64,000 nucleotides of DNA, from positions 17,399,997-17,463,996 of the forward strand of contig NC_133474.1 in NCBI RefSeq assembly GCF_025370935.1, written 5' to 3'. The notes under the pieces were generated by a model. It worked only from the letters and a program-made list of their open reading frames with translations, did not search any database and had not been told where the DNA came from. The position numbers and the translations under genes were made by a program. How positions within the stretch are numbered: the first letter of the stretch is position 1; each line of letters opens with the position of its first letter. Positions 22,255-33,295 of the stretch are shown here, in pieces. The stretch is from Choristoneura fumiferana (lineage: Eukaryota > Arthropoda > Insecta > Lepidoptera > Tortricidae).

Positions 22255-22406
22255 CAGTCGAGGGCATAATTAATATCTATACCGAATCAGCGTCAAATAT
22301 ATGTACAATTGTACATATACATACATTGACCTTATAGTTAATGGCATAAAGATGTATGTGGATTTTTGACGCCTTGGTGACGTACATATATTTATGCCCT
22401 TGGCTG
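22255..22406. mobile_element. TA-flanked MITE (CAGTCGAGGGCATAA termini)
   Basis: 152 bp between TA dinucleotides. The ends CAGTCGAGGGCATAA and TTTATGCCCTTGGCTG are inverted repeats. A second member is at 48863-48999. Tc1/mariner-like by its TA target. Confidence 0.65.
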
Positions 22407-22446
22407 TACGTACTTACACTAAGCCGACTTATTCCTAAAGCGGCAA

Positions 22447-22618
22447 TTGGGCATTGGACCATTTTGTCGGCATAGTTCACATACATATTCGTGCAAAATT
22501 ACAGTTTTCTAGCATTGATAGTCCCTTAGCAAAGTCGCAGACGGACCGAAAGACAGACAGACAGACATGGCGAAACTATAAGGGTTCCGTTTTTGCCATT
22601 ATGGCTCCGGAACCCTAA
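22447..22618 (-). repeat. GGGTTCCG repeat, terminal fragment
   Basis: From CATTTTGTCGGCATAGTTCA to GGCTCCGGAACCC, including a (GACA)n run. Confidence 0.7.
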
Positions 22619-23124
22619 AAAAGTCGCAAAACTGAAATTTATTTGGGGACATTTTTTTAAACGATCGGAATCGACTGTGCTCTTGATTCTGAGTAGGAAA
22701 AACCATATTTTTCCAAAATTTACAAAAAAAACCAAAGGGTACACTTTTTTGTGAAAACGCCCAACTCAGTCTTACACTCAGTCGTTCGCCGCGTGCTGCA
22801 TGCAGCGACCACAAAAGTGTAAAGAACACGGTTGTACGAGTACCTATAAGACGGTTCGTTGGCCTAAGTAGGTTTGAAACAACTTCGGCGACCACGTTAG
22901 GTGGACGACTCAGACTCAGTGTAATCGCCGCTTTATGTTATATGACAAGGGGACAACATCGACATTTTACCTACCTATATGCAAGGGCTTCGCCAGGGGG
23001 GAGCAGGGAGGGGAAGCTGCCCCCCCCCCCCCTTCCCTAGAGATTCTGACGCCAGAAAACTCTGATTGTTCTCCACTTTCAAATGCTATGTGATTTCACT
23101 AATCGGTACCAAGTCTTTGCGTAC

Positions 23125-23318
23125 CTGCGCCCACTCCACGACCATTTTAGCGAAAGAAGGCGTAAACTGCAGCACTTGACTGAAGGACAGTCCTTTCATG
23201 TCCAAGATGACGTTGACGCCGCAGATCTGCGTACGCGGCTCCGTCATGGCCGCCTCTAGCGCCATCTGGACGCCGCGGAACACGTCGGAGAGAGGACAGT
23301 CATGCGCGTTCCAGTTCT
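23125..23318 (-). CDS. Gene A exon 4: core of CRAL-TRIO lipid-binding domain
   Basis: The exon has 194 nt and encodes residues 143-207. It follows the acceptor TGTTTTCAG and ends at CAG|GTACGC. It contains DVFRGVQMALEAAMTEPRTQ, the central strand GVNVILDMKGLSFSQ, and FTPSFAKMVVEWAQ. This is the hydrophobic sheet and gate-helix region that forms the ligand cavity in the family. The exon ends in phase 0. Gene B splits this same stretch earlier, after WTQ, so the two paralogues differ in intron position here. Confidence 0.9.
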
Positions 23319-23463
23319 CTGAAAACATTCGACAAGCACCCAATTAAATCTGTGCATACAAGACCACAAGGCCTTACTGTGTAACACACTTGTAATCACA
23401 ATCGTTTTCACCACTTCTTTCTGTCACACGGCATAAGACGACGGTAGAAAGAGATGATGAACG

Positions 23464-23623
23464 CGTTAGACGATATAGCCTCTGGTACGCATTATGAAAC
23501 GTGTGTTTTAAGAACCAAGACGTGCTGCATAGCTTTTCACGTGCAAACGCGCGGTTTTAGTGTTTTAATATAACTATACGCTTCAAAACGCCCAATTATT
23601 ACCAGAGGCCGTATTGCCTAACG
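23464..23623. mobile_element. 160-bp MITE with CGTTAGGCAATACGGCCTC-type ends
   Basis: CGTTAGACGATATAGCCTCT on the left is the imperfect reverse of GAGGCCGTATTGCCTAACG on the right (24-bp arms). A solo end occurs at 23877-23895. Within gene A intron 3. Confidence 0.6.
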
Positions 23624-23899
23624 TTAATGATGCTCGCGACCATAAAATAATGAAGGCGCCTTTGTTTGGTCTCCACTATTAGAAGCGGGAAAATTAATTA
23701 AAATATTGTTTCCAAACTCCTAGGCACAGGGAGATGGAAATGAAGGACTGTAAACGCGGCTCATGACTTCAGAAAATTATACATCTATTAAAAAAAATGT
23801 GGTACTTGCATTATCTTCAATATTTAAGGACCGACATTGGTCGAAGAAAATGCCTAAATTGCCTAGCATCAGAAACGTTAGGCAATACGGCCTCACGTC

Positions 23900-24515
23900 T
23901 AAGAGACAACCCAAAACCTTAACCACGTAGGTAGAGACTCGAAACTTGACATGTATCATTAATTTATAAAACTTCCCATAGGAATCGTAGAGGTAGGGTC
24001 AACAATGAAACACATAAAATTCCAAATCTCATAAATCTTTTGTTTTGACATATTTGTCAGAAGAAGAAGTCTGAATTTTTACAGTACTTTGGTAATTTTA
24101 TTGGGTTTTGGTTGACATATGCAGTATTTATTAGGAATGTGTAGTAAGTTATCAAAAAAAAACAAAAGTAAAAAATGGGAAATGTGTCACTGTGTCCACA
24201 GTGGTGTACAGAATGAAACATTACATATTTAATAATGAAACGTGAATACTAATATAAGCTGTTTCATAATTTTAAGACGTACCTATTTATGTAATACGTA
24301 TTTATGTAAATGCACGGATATAATCAAAACAGTTTTAATTACTTTAACTTTCATCAGCCTCATTAAAAGTCCCATGCGTAAATGTTTCATTGTTGACTAC
24401 CTAAAGCACTTTATACTAACGTGATCTAGTCCACAATAATCTACGAAATATGTTTAATATTAGAAAAATTTATTAGGAAATTTAGTAGTAGATCAACACT
24501 GTCTCACACGCATTC
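23900..24515. other. No recognisable feature
   Basis: AT-rich intronic sequence with no gene or clear repeat seen. Confidence 0.5.
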
Positions 24516-24520
24516 ACAAC

Positions 24521-24600
24521 ACAAAGTCAAAGTCAAAATATCTCTTTTCAATCTAGGCTATTACAAACACTTATGAATGTCAAAATAATAATAATATTAT
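24521..24600 (-). mobile_element. LINE 3' terminal fragment with TTTGACTTTGAC tail
   Basis: AAGTCAAAGTCAAAATATCT, then CTATTACAAACACTTATGAA, matches the 3' end of the LINE at 36861-38970. Confidence 0.6.
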
Positions 24601-24628
24601 TATAATAAGAAAAATACACCCATGCATG

Positions 24629-24631
<3 letters not shown>

Positions 24632-24707
<76 letters not shown>

Positions 24708-24720
24708 GCACGCACGCACG
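24632..24720. repeat. (CA)n microsatellite passing into (CACG)n
   Basis: About 34 CA units followed by CGCACGCACG repeats. Likely polymorphic. Confidence 0.95.
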
Positions 24721-24841
24721 CTAAAATTTATATTTATTTAATACCAAGCAACATTTGTTTTTTTTTTCCTTTTTTTCTCTTTTTTCACATTTACTGCCAG
24801 CCAATGTTGCTTGGTTACAGTCTGAGTAGTTTTTAATTAAG

Positions 24842-25046
24842 TATGAATAATTGTATTGTAATAATTACTGCGGCCGGCCCTCTTCGAAGGGACCAGTCTG
24901 AAAACCAGCGCTGGGTAACATAAACTCAGCACATGCTGAGATTGGGACCCATTGCCCTTACTAAGCACATTGTTCTAACCGCAAATTAATTGTAATGTCT
25001 AGGTTAAGTTTGTGGCAATAAAGTTGTTTATTATTATTATTATTTT
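24842..25046 (+). mobile_element. LINE 3'UTR with ATT-repeat tail
   Basis: GACCAGTCTGAAAACCAGCG, then GGCAATAAAGTTGTTTATTA and (TTA)n. It resembles the 3'UTR at 41920-42122 in the CTGxAAACCAGCGCTGG block. Confidence 0.5.
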
Positions 25047-25049
25047 ATT

Positions 25050-25890
25050 TTTATTTTTTTAAAGTATAAAATGTACTGAATTTCTAGCCATAATGTAATG
25101 AAAAATGTACAAAAAATGCTAAAAATATTTACTTTCATGACAATATTACTGAAAAAGCTCCGTCGACACATGTTCCTCCACGTGACGCCGATGCAAACTC
25201 GAGTACAGTGGGGGGTTCTCAAGGGTGTTCTTACGCGATACTGTGCGCACTATTTGGTAACGTGGCACTTTCAAAATATCGCAATGTTGAAACACCTAAG
25301 TTTCATTGTTGGACACATGACCCTACACTAACAAGGGATTTTCTGAAATTCTCAGTGGATAGAGAGCTAGCCAATTATTTATTCTTCCACGGGAGCAAAG
25401 CCGTAGTATAAAGCTTATTAAAATGAATACCTCTGTGGTAAAGAGCCTCATGCCTTTACCTCCAGATTCCTATCCAGAGATTATGCTTATTATGGGAATC
25501 ATATTAAGCAGCAGAAGAGAATTTTCGGTTCACGGGTACGGTACGGTTGTTGAGCTAAAAATGACTCACAACGCCCTCTTAGGTACCTACCTCTTATCCT
25601 GGCGGTAGAGTCATGAGTGGATCATTTTAAGTTCCACAACCATTCACCCACTTCTGCTGCTAAGTGTATGTAGGTATTACCATGATCCCATCGCCTCATT
25701 CATAGTTAATTAATTAAATCGTTTACTTATGCAAAACTGTTTACTTTCTATGCGCGGATTTCATTAAATTTGCACCTCTTCGTGGTAGTTTCAAATACAC
25801 ATCTACATTATTATCCCACTAATATTATATACGGAGTGGAGGAGATTAGGAGAGGGTTACATCCAGCAGTGGATAGATAAAGCCTGAAAA
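25050..25890. other. No gene; unassigned intronic sequence
   Basis: Several open frames of 60-77 codons have no recognisable domain. Nothing else is seen. Confidence 0.45.
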
Positions 25891-26129
25891 AGAAGAAAGA
25901 ATATTATAAATGCGAAGGTTTGTAAGTCGGTTTGTTTGTTTATTTTTTACTGCATCCCGTCTCCATTTCTTCCGTAAGAGGCGACTGAGGATATAGGTAC
26001 CGTAGGTGACAGGCTAGCAACCTGAACCTGTCACTATTGTACCGCTTTTGTCAAACTTAAAACCTAAAATTGCTAAAAGTGGCTCCGTAGCGGTAACGTT
26101 TCGTGTGCTCTGCCATGGATCTGCCTATA

Positions 26130-26325
26130 CCCCATTTGGGAATACAGGCGTGATGTTTGTGTGTGTGTGCATCATGTCTAAACCACTAAACCGATTTAGA
26201 TGAAATTCGGTGAGCAGATAGTTTGTGTCCCGGAGAAGGACATAGGATAGCTTTTATCCCGAAAAATTGCATAGTTCCTGCAGGATAAACGAATTCTACG
26301 CGGACGGAATCGCGGATATCGGCTA
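26130..26325 (-). repeat. Dispersed CTAGC-family repeat, minus
   Basis: Reverse complement of the family at 5545 and 32295: CTAAACCACTAAACCGATTT, GATGAAATTCGGTGAGCAGA and CTACGCGGACGGAATCGCGG. Confidence 0.65.
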
Positions 26326-26714
26326 GTCCATAGGTACTATGCGTAAATGAGCATAGAAAATAATCTAACTTCCATATTTTAAATGCAAACAAACGACTAG
26401 TGCCACGTCACCTTAATAAAAAATAATGTAAATTGTATGTTTACTACAATTGTAAATTTTCCGGGTCACGGAAAGGTTGACAACGCGACTTAGCTACAAA
26501 TGCATCATACATAGATCATCACGTGGGTAGAGTTCTTGGAAATTCTCCGTATCTTACATACCTACGTCAATAATTCTAGGCCTGCACCTGCCATTTAAGT
26601 ATTGACGTCATTTCATATCATAAAAAATGGTGGCCAAAGTTATATATTTAAACACTTCCGTTGACTATTGCCACAATTCACTCGGATTACCTATCAAAAT
26701 GGACTATGCTTATT

Positions 26715-27105
26715 TTTAGGGTTCCGTACCCAAAGGGTGCCAACGGGATCCTATTACGGAGTCTCCGCTGTTTGTCTGTCTATCTGTATGTCTGTCTGTC
26801 CGTCCGTCTGTCACAGGGCCCTATCTCTTGAGCCGTAGCGCGACACTTGAAATTTACACAGATTATATATTACTGTGGCCGCTGTAACCATATTATACTA
26901 AAAAAAAATGGGGTCGTCATACAAAAACCGTGCTTTTTTTAGCGTTTTCCCTTTCTAAGTGGCCAAGGTGACAGCCGGCAGTTGCTAGGGGCTAGTTGAT
27001 TCGTCTTTCGGTACTTTGGTACTTTGGAACTGCTGTTAAAACATTGTACGGAGGTACGGAACCCTTCATGTACGAGTTCGACTCGCACTTAACCGATTTT
27101 TTTTA
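26715..27105 (+). repeat. GGGTTCCG-like repeat, divergent subfamily
   Basis: AGGGTTCCGTACCCAAAGGG at the start, CCGTCTGTCACAGGGCCCTA, and GAGTTCGACTCGCACTTAAC at the end. Its 3' end is also seen as fragments at 3275-3310 and 7318-7358. The middle differs from the common form. Confidence 0.6.
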
Positions 27106-27347
27106 TTGTACGAGTATAACCCGCAACAATAAGACAAATTCACTCCCTCTGCGAAGGAATAAAGGCTCAGAATACTGTCATATTGTTTGTTAACCTTCCA
27201 GCTTTGCAACAGTTTTGTAAACTAATGATACGGACATAAAGACTTTACACTTAGTATCCGTACCCATTTATTGGGCGGCAGAAAAGGTGACTACAGTACT
27301 TTTATTTTAGGATGCTGCGGGTGACAGCTGTCAATATCACAAGACTA

Positions 27348-28573
27348 AATTCAAATTCAAATTCAAATCATTTATTCAGTAAATACGCCGCAATAGGCAC
27401 TTTTACACGTTACTTTTTAAACTACCAGCAGGCGCGGCGCACTCCACGATATAGGTGCGATTCTGTAAGTATCAAAACACCCCACGCCGGCGTGGGTTAA
27501 CTCACTAGGGCTATGAGCACCGGCCGGCATGCACGCTCGCAGTTTCGCTCGAACTAGTCGCGCCGCGTAATGCTACGTGTAGCTGTGTGATTTTCATGAG
27601 GATATTAGAATATCTATCATGAAATAGCGTGGTGTTTCGATTTTGGGATGAGGAGTACGTATATGTTTAAATTGTACAGTTTGAGCGCTGAAACAGAATA
27701 TGTATAGCCACACTAAACAGTATGGAACTACATAATGTTATCTGAACATGAATTTTTTTTTTTTTGAAATTCATGAAAATTTCATTAATTGCAACACTAA
27801 AATTCTTACTATTAACTAAGTATTTGTCCGATTTTACTCTTAAGTTATATGTGAGTATTATTTTTTTATTGATTTACAACCCTATCCTAAACCAAAACGT
27901 TGGTGCTGAATAATAACGACCTTCGCGCGCAGCACTAGAGTTCAATATTGCTTGCGCAGTGATTTTGCTAATAAAAATTACGTAGGCATATAAAATGGCG
28001 GCTTTCGTCAACATCAAAAGAGAGAACCTTCTGTACTTGTACCTACTATTACTTATTCTGTGCTACCAGCGCTTTCGGAAAGAACATCATTGCCAAGAAG
28101 GATGCGCCGCAAGAAACTTGGCAGAAAGTAATTTTTTTTTCAAATAAAATAACTACAAATAAAATACTTAAAAAAATTATAATACAAGGATGTATGGGGT
28201 CCCTTAGTTACAAAACTAAACACTAACTATATCTTCGTTCAGTGGAAGTGTGAAGAATGCTTCCATCGTCATATTTTTTTTTTAAATGAAATATACATTT
28301 CAGGTCAAGTTACCATTAAGCTTTTGGATTACGAAGGCAAGCTCACGTCTGCCGCCCCCAAAGTTAGCTCACACGCACTCATGTCATGCTCTGCAGAGCG
28401 GTACCGAGGACATGGTATTGCTTCCGTTCCCATAAGCTCTATTGGGATCGTCTTGGGAACTTCGACGTCGCGAGCCTGTGACTAGAAATTAAAATATACA
28501 AGTTTAAAATCCATAAGCTTAACAATATACAGCCTTAAATATAGCATGGGGATGTATAAGTCCCTGAGTTAAT
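27348..28573 (-). mobile_element. LINE-like insertion (minus) with TTTGAATTTGAAT tail
   Basis: It begins on the plus strand with AATTCAAATTCAAATTCAAA, the reverse of a common LINE tail, and sits exactly between the two parts of the foldback left arm. A 4-5 bp duplication (ACTA/ACTG) is plausible. No RT peptide is recognisable. Confidence 0.5.
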
Positions 28574-28914
28574 AAAAAAAAACTGGAGAGTCAAAGTGTC
28601 GAAACTAGAGTCGATAAAACTAATAATTTAAAATCTTAATCATAATTAATGTCATAATTAATCCGATTATTACGCTAATTTTGATGAGAACATTAGTAAA
28701 ATTCTAAGTTGGAATATTATTTGCCACTTAAGTAAGGCTAAACGGAGTTTGCAAGAATATTCGTTACATACCAATTAATAAGTAAGTACCGATATAACTC
28801 AAGATCTAGGTCCCATAACTAAACGAGTCTGGTGTTACGTTACACGCATATTACGTTTCTTCACTTAATTGTGCTTTGAATTTAATGAATTGATAATAAA
28901 AAACTGATGCAATT

Positions 28915-28975
28915 TTGCTCACTGATTTCTCATAGCAAAACCTGCCTGTTTGAGGTGCTGAGGTGAAAAAAACAT
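28915..28975. repeat. Fragment of repeat X
   Basis: CTCATAGCAAAACCTGCCTG, then TTTGAGGTGCTGAGGTGAAA, shared with 60840-60875 and, in reverse, 36760-36815. Confidence 0.55.
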
Positions 28976-29479
28976 TTTTTTTTAATAAATTTAGTTGTAG
29001 AATTGACTACTTAATCACGAACTTGAATTTACTTAATCACGAACAGTAATATAAGAACATACATAACAAGATTCTGGAAAAGTCTTTATTGTCTATTCCC
29101 TATCACAGTACTGTATCGTAATGTTACTAAAACGATACTGCAACCACTTACTTTTTTTTTCTTAATTCGTTCGTTCGGACAGGCTAAAGTGCAGCCACTT
29201 ACTTAATTCATATGATTTTTATACATAACTAAAACTTTCCGTACATAATTCATGGCTGCCAACATAAGTAAACAAAATACGTATTTTTTAACATCGTCAC
29301 TAGCAAGTCAACATCAATTAAAAACAAAATTTATCTTAGAAACATTTTGTAATTTTCTTATTTTCCACTCGTTTGTTGTTATTTATATTTATATTTACGT
29401 TTGCCTTACTTTATACTAAGTATGAAAACGTTTGTTTAATTTTTTTTTCATTTTGTATATTTTTTTAATAAGTACATCA

Positions 29480-29595
29480 TTGTCGTAGAAAAAGTATTGT
29501 ATGCAACGTTGTATAAATAAGTCAAAAAAAGCTCGTGGCTACGCTGGCGTGGTTCGCTACGTTATATAACCGTTGCATAAAATACTTTAATGATA
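29480..29595. mobile_element. Foldback element (about 115 bp)
   Basis: AAAGTATTGTATGCAACGTT pairs with AACCGTTGCATAAAATACTT around a GC-richer centre. Confidence 0.45.
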
Positions 29596-29695
29596 TACTA
29601 AGCGACAGTAAATCTTTCCCTCAAATGTAAGCAGTAGTAGGTAAATTGTATGTAGATTGTAGTGGGCCAAATTTTGTGCCGCTGAGTGAGTATAT

Positions 29696-29765
29696 ATGGC
29701 AAACGAGCAAGTGGGTCTCCTGATGGTAAGAGATCACCACTGCCCATAAACATCTGCAACACAAC
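29696..29765 (+). repeat. Dispersed repeat Z fragment
   Basis: GGCAAACGAGCAAGTGGGTC, then GATGGTAAGAGATCACCACT. Confidence 0.6.
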
Positions 29766-29767
29766 AT

Positions 29768-29802
29768 CTGCTACGACACGCGCACTGCGCGTGTCGTAGC
29801 AG
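29768..29802. repeat. Perfect 16-bp GC-rich hairpin with 3-nt loop
   Basis: CTGCTACGACACGCGC, loop ACT, GCGCGTGTCGTAGCAG. Adjacent to the Z fragment. Confidence 0.85.
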
Positions 29803-30224
29803 CCGCTGAGTCGCGTTGCTCCGAAGACGAAGGGCTACGGATTAGCCTGAAACATGTCGAGCTAAACTCGATTTAAGACGTGAGTTATCCGGGTCATTAT
29901 AATTAATACGAGTATTGTCATGAAAATTAGCGTAAAAATAAAATTAATGATTACATTAATTATGATTAAGATATTAAATTATTAGTTTTATCGACTCAAG
30001 TTTCGACACTTTGACTCTCTAGTCTTGTGATATTGATAGCTGTCACCCGCACCATACTGCAATGAAAGAACTGTAGCACGCAGAACTGGGTAAAATGGCG
30101 TGTAAATGAAGAGGCCTTTACTCAGCAGTCGGTGGATGTGGGCTGATTTAATTTGATTGGTGTGGTGACTACTTACACACAAGACAAATAAAATTTAAAC
30201 GCAAACAAGTTTAAAGCTACGTAC

Positions 30225-30378
30225 TGCCAGACTCGACGAACATGATGCGCCGCCCGTGCTGGTCTCTCGGAGCTAATATCGAGATGATGGAGTGGTCGAA
30301 CGCGCTCCGCACGGCAGACGGCATCAGATCCCTGCAGTAATGCTCGTACGTCTGCCGGAACTTGTAGTATGATTGGAT
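30225..30378 (-). CDS. Gene A exon 3: start of CRAL-TRIO lipid-binding domain
   Basis: The exon has 154 nt and encodes residues 92-142 plus one base. It begins IQSYYKFRQTYEHYC after an acceptor ending TTTTTAG and ends RDQHGRRIMFVESG at the donor GGCA|GTACGT. The leftover A joins AG of exon 4 to make Lys143, which keeps frame. The segment D-x-x-GRR-I is conserved in alpha-TTP-like proteins and aligns with RDHKGRRVLIVNVG of gene B. An alternative GT four bases downstream would break the frame with exon 4, so it was not used. Confidence 0.9.
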
Positions 30379-30654
30379 CTAAAAATAATGTATTTATCAA
30401 CTTTATAAACTCGTTTTACTTAGTACATTTCAAAGACTATCCCATAATAACGTTACGACTAAAGTCAAGACTTAAAATGTAAAAATTTAAGTTGCTGAAT
30501 TCCAGAATAATTCCTTGGCGTTGAGGTAAACCCGATTTGTGATATGTGACCTTATGTGACCGTAGTTTTACTGCATTTAAATTCAGGGAGTATAAACAAC
30601 TTAGGTGTACACTTGTAAATTAAGTACAACTAGCTGTTACCCGCGGCTTTGCTC

Positions 30655-31215
30655 GGGAGAATAAAAAACATTACAAATAAGCAAGCAATCAAGGAAGGAT
30701 GCAAGTGAGCATGCCAGCAAGCGTTTAAGCAAGCTTGCAAGTGAGCAAGCCATTTTGCAAGATATAGTGCAAGCAAGCATGCAAGCCAAAATGCAAGCAA
30801 GCATGCAAATAACAGATCAAGCAAGCATAGGTACACCCAAATGTGCAAGAAATAGTGCAAGCAAGCATGCATTCAAGGCTGCATTCAAGCATGCAGGCAA
30901 GCATGCAATCGAACATGAGGCAAGCATGCAAGCAAGCATGCAAGCAAACATGCAAGCAAACATGCAAACAAGCATGCAAGCAAGCATGCAATCAAGCATG
31001 CAGCAAGCAAGCAAACAAGCATCCAAGCAAGCATCTAAGCAAGCTTGCAAGTGGGCATGTAATTTTGCAAGAAATAGCACAGAAACCATGCATTCAGTCA
31101 TGCAAGCAAGCATACAGGCAAGAATGCAAGCAAACATGCAAACAACAGATGGGTAAACAGATCAAGCGAGCATACTGCCAAATATGCAAGCAATAATGAA
31201 ATCACGCATCCAAGT
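30655..31215. repeat. GCAAGCAAGCAT low-complexity array
   Basis: About 550 bp of imperfect 4-, 8- and 12-bp units built from GCAA/AGCA/TGCA. Because GCATGC and AAGCTT-like words are near-palindromic, long open frames appear on both strands. In gene A intron 2. Confidence 0.88.
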
Positions 31216-31739
31216 AAGCAGAGTTATACTACTCACGGCGAACCTTGATCCCTATGACACTGACAGTGACAGTTCATTAGCTCCACTTTTATATAAACAT
31301 GCAATAGAGTCCTGGCTACCGTACAACAGCCAACTGATAGTGTCTTTTTCAACCTCGACATTGGCGGAATCATCGATAGTATCGATGGAGAAATATTTTT
31401 TCTAAAAATTGAATTGAATAGAGTCTTGTCACGCAAAATTGTTTAAAAACAATGCTTGGAAGTCTAGCACGTCATAATTTGTTGAATTATAGTATTAAAA
31501 ATAAATAATTAAGTATTATTTGTAATTATCGGAAATAAGCTCATGAAAAGCACTATACAAACCTCGGGCAGAACAGGGATTGCTGGACTCGTTTTATCCG
31601 TTCTCTACCCCGAACTCGTCTATCAATTCCTTACTTCATGGCCTCTGCAGTACCTAATGTACTATTATGTCAGAAACTAGTCCCTAGCCAAGTTATTAAA
31701 GATATTCGAAACTGATTGATTAAACAACTTTTTTCTTTC

Positions 31740-32149
31740 CTAGGGTTGCCAGATGGCCGGAACATCCGGGATTGTCCCGGAATTACGTGTCTTGTCCCGT
31801 GTACAGGAAATATACTTTAATGTCCCGGATTTCGACAACCAACTATAATAATAGTTTTTTTTAATAAGTTACGAGAGCAGTATTTCCTTCCATATTAAAA
31901 ATGTAAGCTGCGGTTAACATTGACGGCCTGTTTTCAGAATTCGCGTGCCTAATAATTGTTTTTGAGGTACTTCCAAAGACTTGCTAAAAGACAAAATCTG
32001 GGGTCACTATTTTAAAACGAGCAATTTTAATGATTTTGTCAATTTGAAGAAAATACTTGGTTTTGTGCTTTTACTTGTATTTACCTGCCGACGCAATTCG
32101 TAACCTTCAAATTGTCCCGGAAATGAAATGCCTGTATCTGGCAACCCTG
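31740..32149. mobile_element. hAT-like MITE remnant (AGGGTTGCCAGAT termini)
   Basis: AGGGTTGCCAGAT on the left and ATCTGGCAACCCTG on the right, about 410 bp apart. Internal TGTCCCGGA-type words occur near both ends. A CAGGG start is hAT-like. No 8-bp duplication is evident. Confidence 0.5.
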
Positions 32150-32294
32150 GCTCTACCCTAATGTCCACGAATTCATACTTCTAGACCGGTCGATCAGCGG
32201 TTAGAATACAAAACAAACTTTTGGTCATACCTCGGAAACGGATTTTTTTTGGAATTAAAAATATCCTATTATTTATTCTGTACTTCTAATATGA

Positions 32295-32510
32295 CGTATA
32301 GCCGTTAACCGCGACTCCGTCCGCGCAGAATTCATTTATCGCTAAGCCGCGGGAACTATGCAATTTTCCGGGTCTCAAACTATCTGTATACCGAATTTCA
32401 TTTAAATCGGTTAAGTGGTTTAGACGTGATGAAGTAACAAACAAACAAACGGATTTACAAACTTTCGCATTTATAATATTCGCTTTTATGGGATTAGTGG
32501 GATAGACTAT
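32295..32510 (+). repeat. Dispersed CTAGC-family repeat
   Basis: ACCGCGACTCCGTCCGCGCA, GGTCTCAAACTATCTGTATA, CGAATTTCATTTAAATCGGT and CATTTATAATATTCGC. It ends about 25 bp before gene A exon 2. Confidence 0.65.
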
Positions 32511-32534
32511 GTGATAGATAAGTTTGTTCCTTAC

Positions 32535-32629
32535 CTTTTTGAAAGCGCTTTCTGCATAGAATTTGCATGGTCTAAGGAACCGTATTAGGAAGTCATCGTT
32601 GTCGATTGCTATGTTTAAAGATTTCTCTT
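32535..32629 (-). CDS. Gene A exon 2: CRAL-TRIO-N domain
   Basis: The exon has 95 nt and encodes residues 60-91. It is preceded by the acceptor GTTTTTTTCAG and followed by the donor AAAAAG|GTAAGG. The first two bases complete codon 60 as GAA. It carries the family signature DDFLIRFLRPCKFYAESAF, the helical CRAL-TRIO-N segment with the common FLR-x-CK-F/Y motif. The exon ends in phase 0, matching the next exon. The intron that follows is about 2.2 kb and holds a low-complexity array and a hAT-like remnant. Confidence 0.9.
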
Positions 32630-32799
32630 CTGAAAAAAACAAGAAGATTATTGAGTTATAAAACTATTTTCAGCTATCAAACGGAAAATTTAATTTACAT
32701 GAATCAAGAATTCGGTCCATAATGGAGTGGCTAAATGGAAGGCAAATTTTATTGAGAGATTACTACGAGTATTTAGTTTTAATTTAAAATATACAGGAA

Positions 32800-33290
32800 A
32801 CACTAGCTCAGCCTTAGACTCAGTACAAGTGTCAAGGATGGCAGAAATAAACACACATTTCAATATAATTAGATGCCCCGGCTTGTTCTGTTCATTTCCG
32901 TGTTCTGTATTGTTCTGTGCTCTAGTTGCTGCAGGGCTACTACGAAACTCGAAACTCGAAGTTCGTATCGTACCGTCCCTCTCGCTCTCGTCTTAAATAG
33001 TATAAGTGTCAGAGGAACCGCACGACACGAACTTCGAGTTTCTAGTATCGGAGTAGCCCTGCTGAGTGCACGGCACGCATCACTCAAGCATACCTACATC
33101 AAGGTCCACGAAGTCATCATGTATAAAAACTTAACAACATCTTTTTTAATTGAAGAGGTGAGCAACTCTTAACTCTTAATGCTGCATACGTTACGTTTGA
33201 TTAACACCTAGATGAAAATCATAAATTGCCGCCTCATTTTATTAGTCTTTAGAATACGAGTACCTACGTCACATGTGACCTTGGCTGTGG
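32800..33290. other. No gene; small inverted motif
   Basis: AACTCGAAGTTCGTATCGT (32953) is partly mirrored by CACGAACTTCGAGTTTCTAG (33025), suggesting a short foldback element at about 32930-33050. Nothing else is assigned. Confidence 0.4.
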
Positions 33291-33295
33291 ATTGA

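Larger units (their letters stand above)
27311..30056. mobile_element. Long foldback element with left arm split by a LINE insertion
   Basis: Left arm: 27311-27347 (GGGTGACAGCTGTCAATATC) plus 28575-28690 (AGAGTCAAAGTGTCGAAACT). Right arm: 29905-30056, the reverse of both (AGTTTCGACACTTTGACTCT, GATATTGATAGCTGTCACCC). The arms are about 150 bp and the whole sits in gene A intron 3. The centre holds other repeat fragments. Confidence 0.6.

Noticed and set aside
24632..24720. CRISPR-like array
   Set aside because: A plain dinucleotide microsatellite in eukaryotic DNA, with no repeat-spacer structure.
30173..30400. 75-codon minus-strand frame over gene A exon 3
   Set aside because: It is in the wrong frame; the correct frame is fixed by exon phases and CRAL-TRIO similarity.
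30755..31196. 133- and 117-codon frames rich in MQASMQA
   Set aside because: Products of the GCAAGCAAGCAT array; equally long frames appear on the opposite strand.
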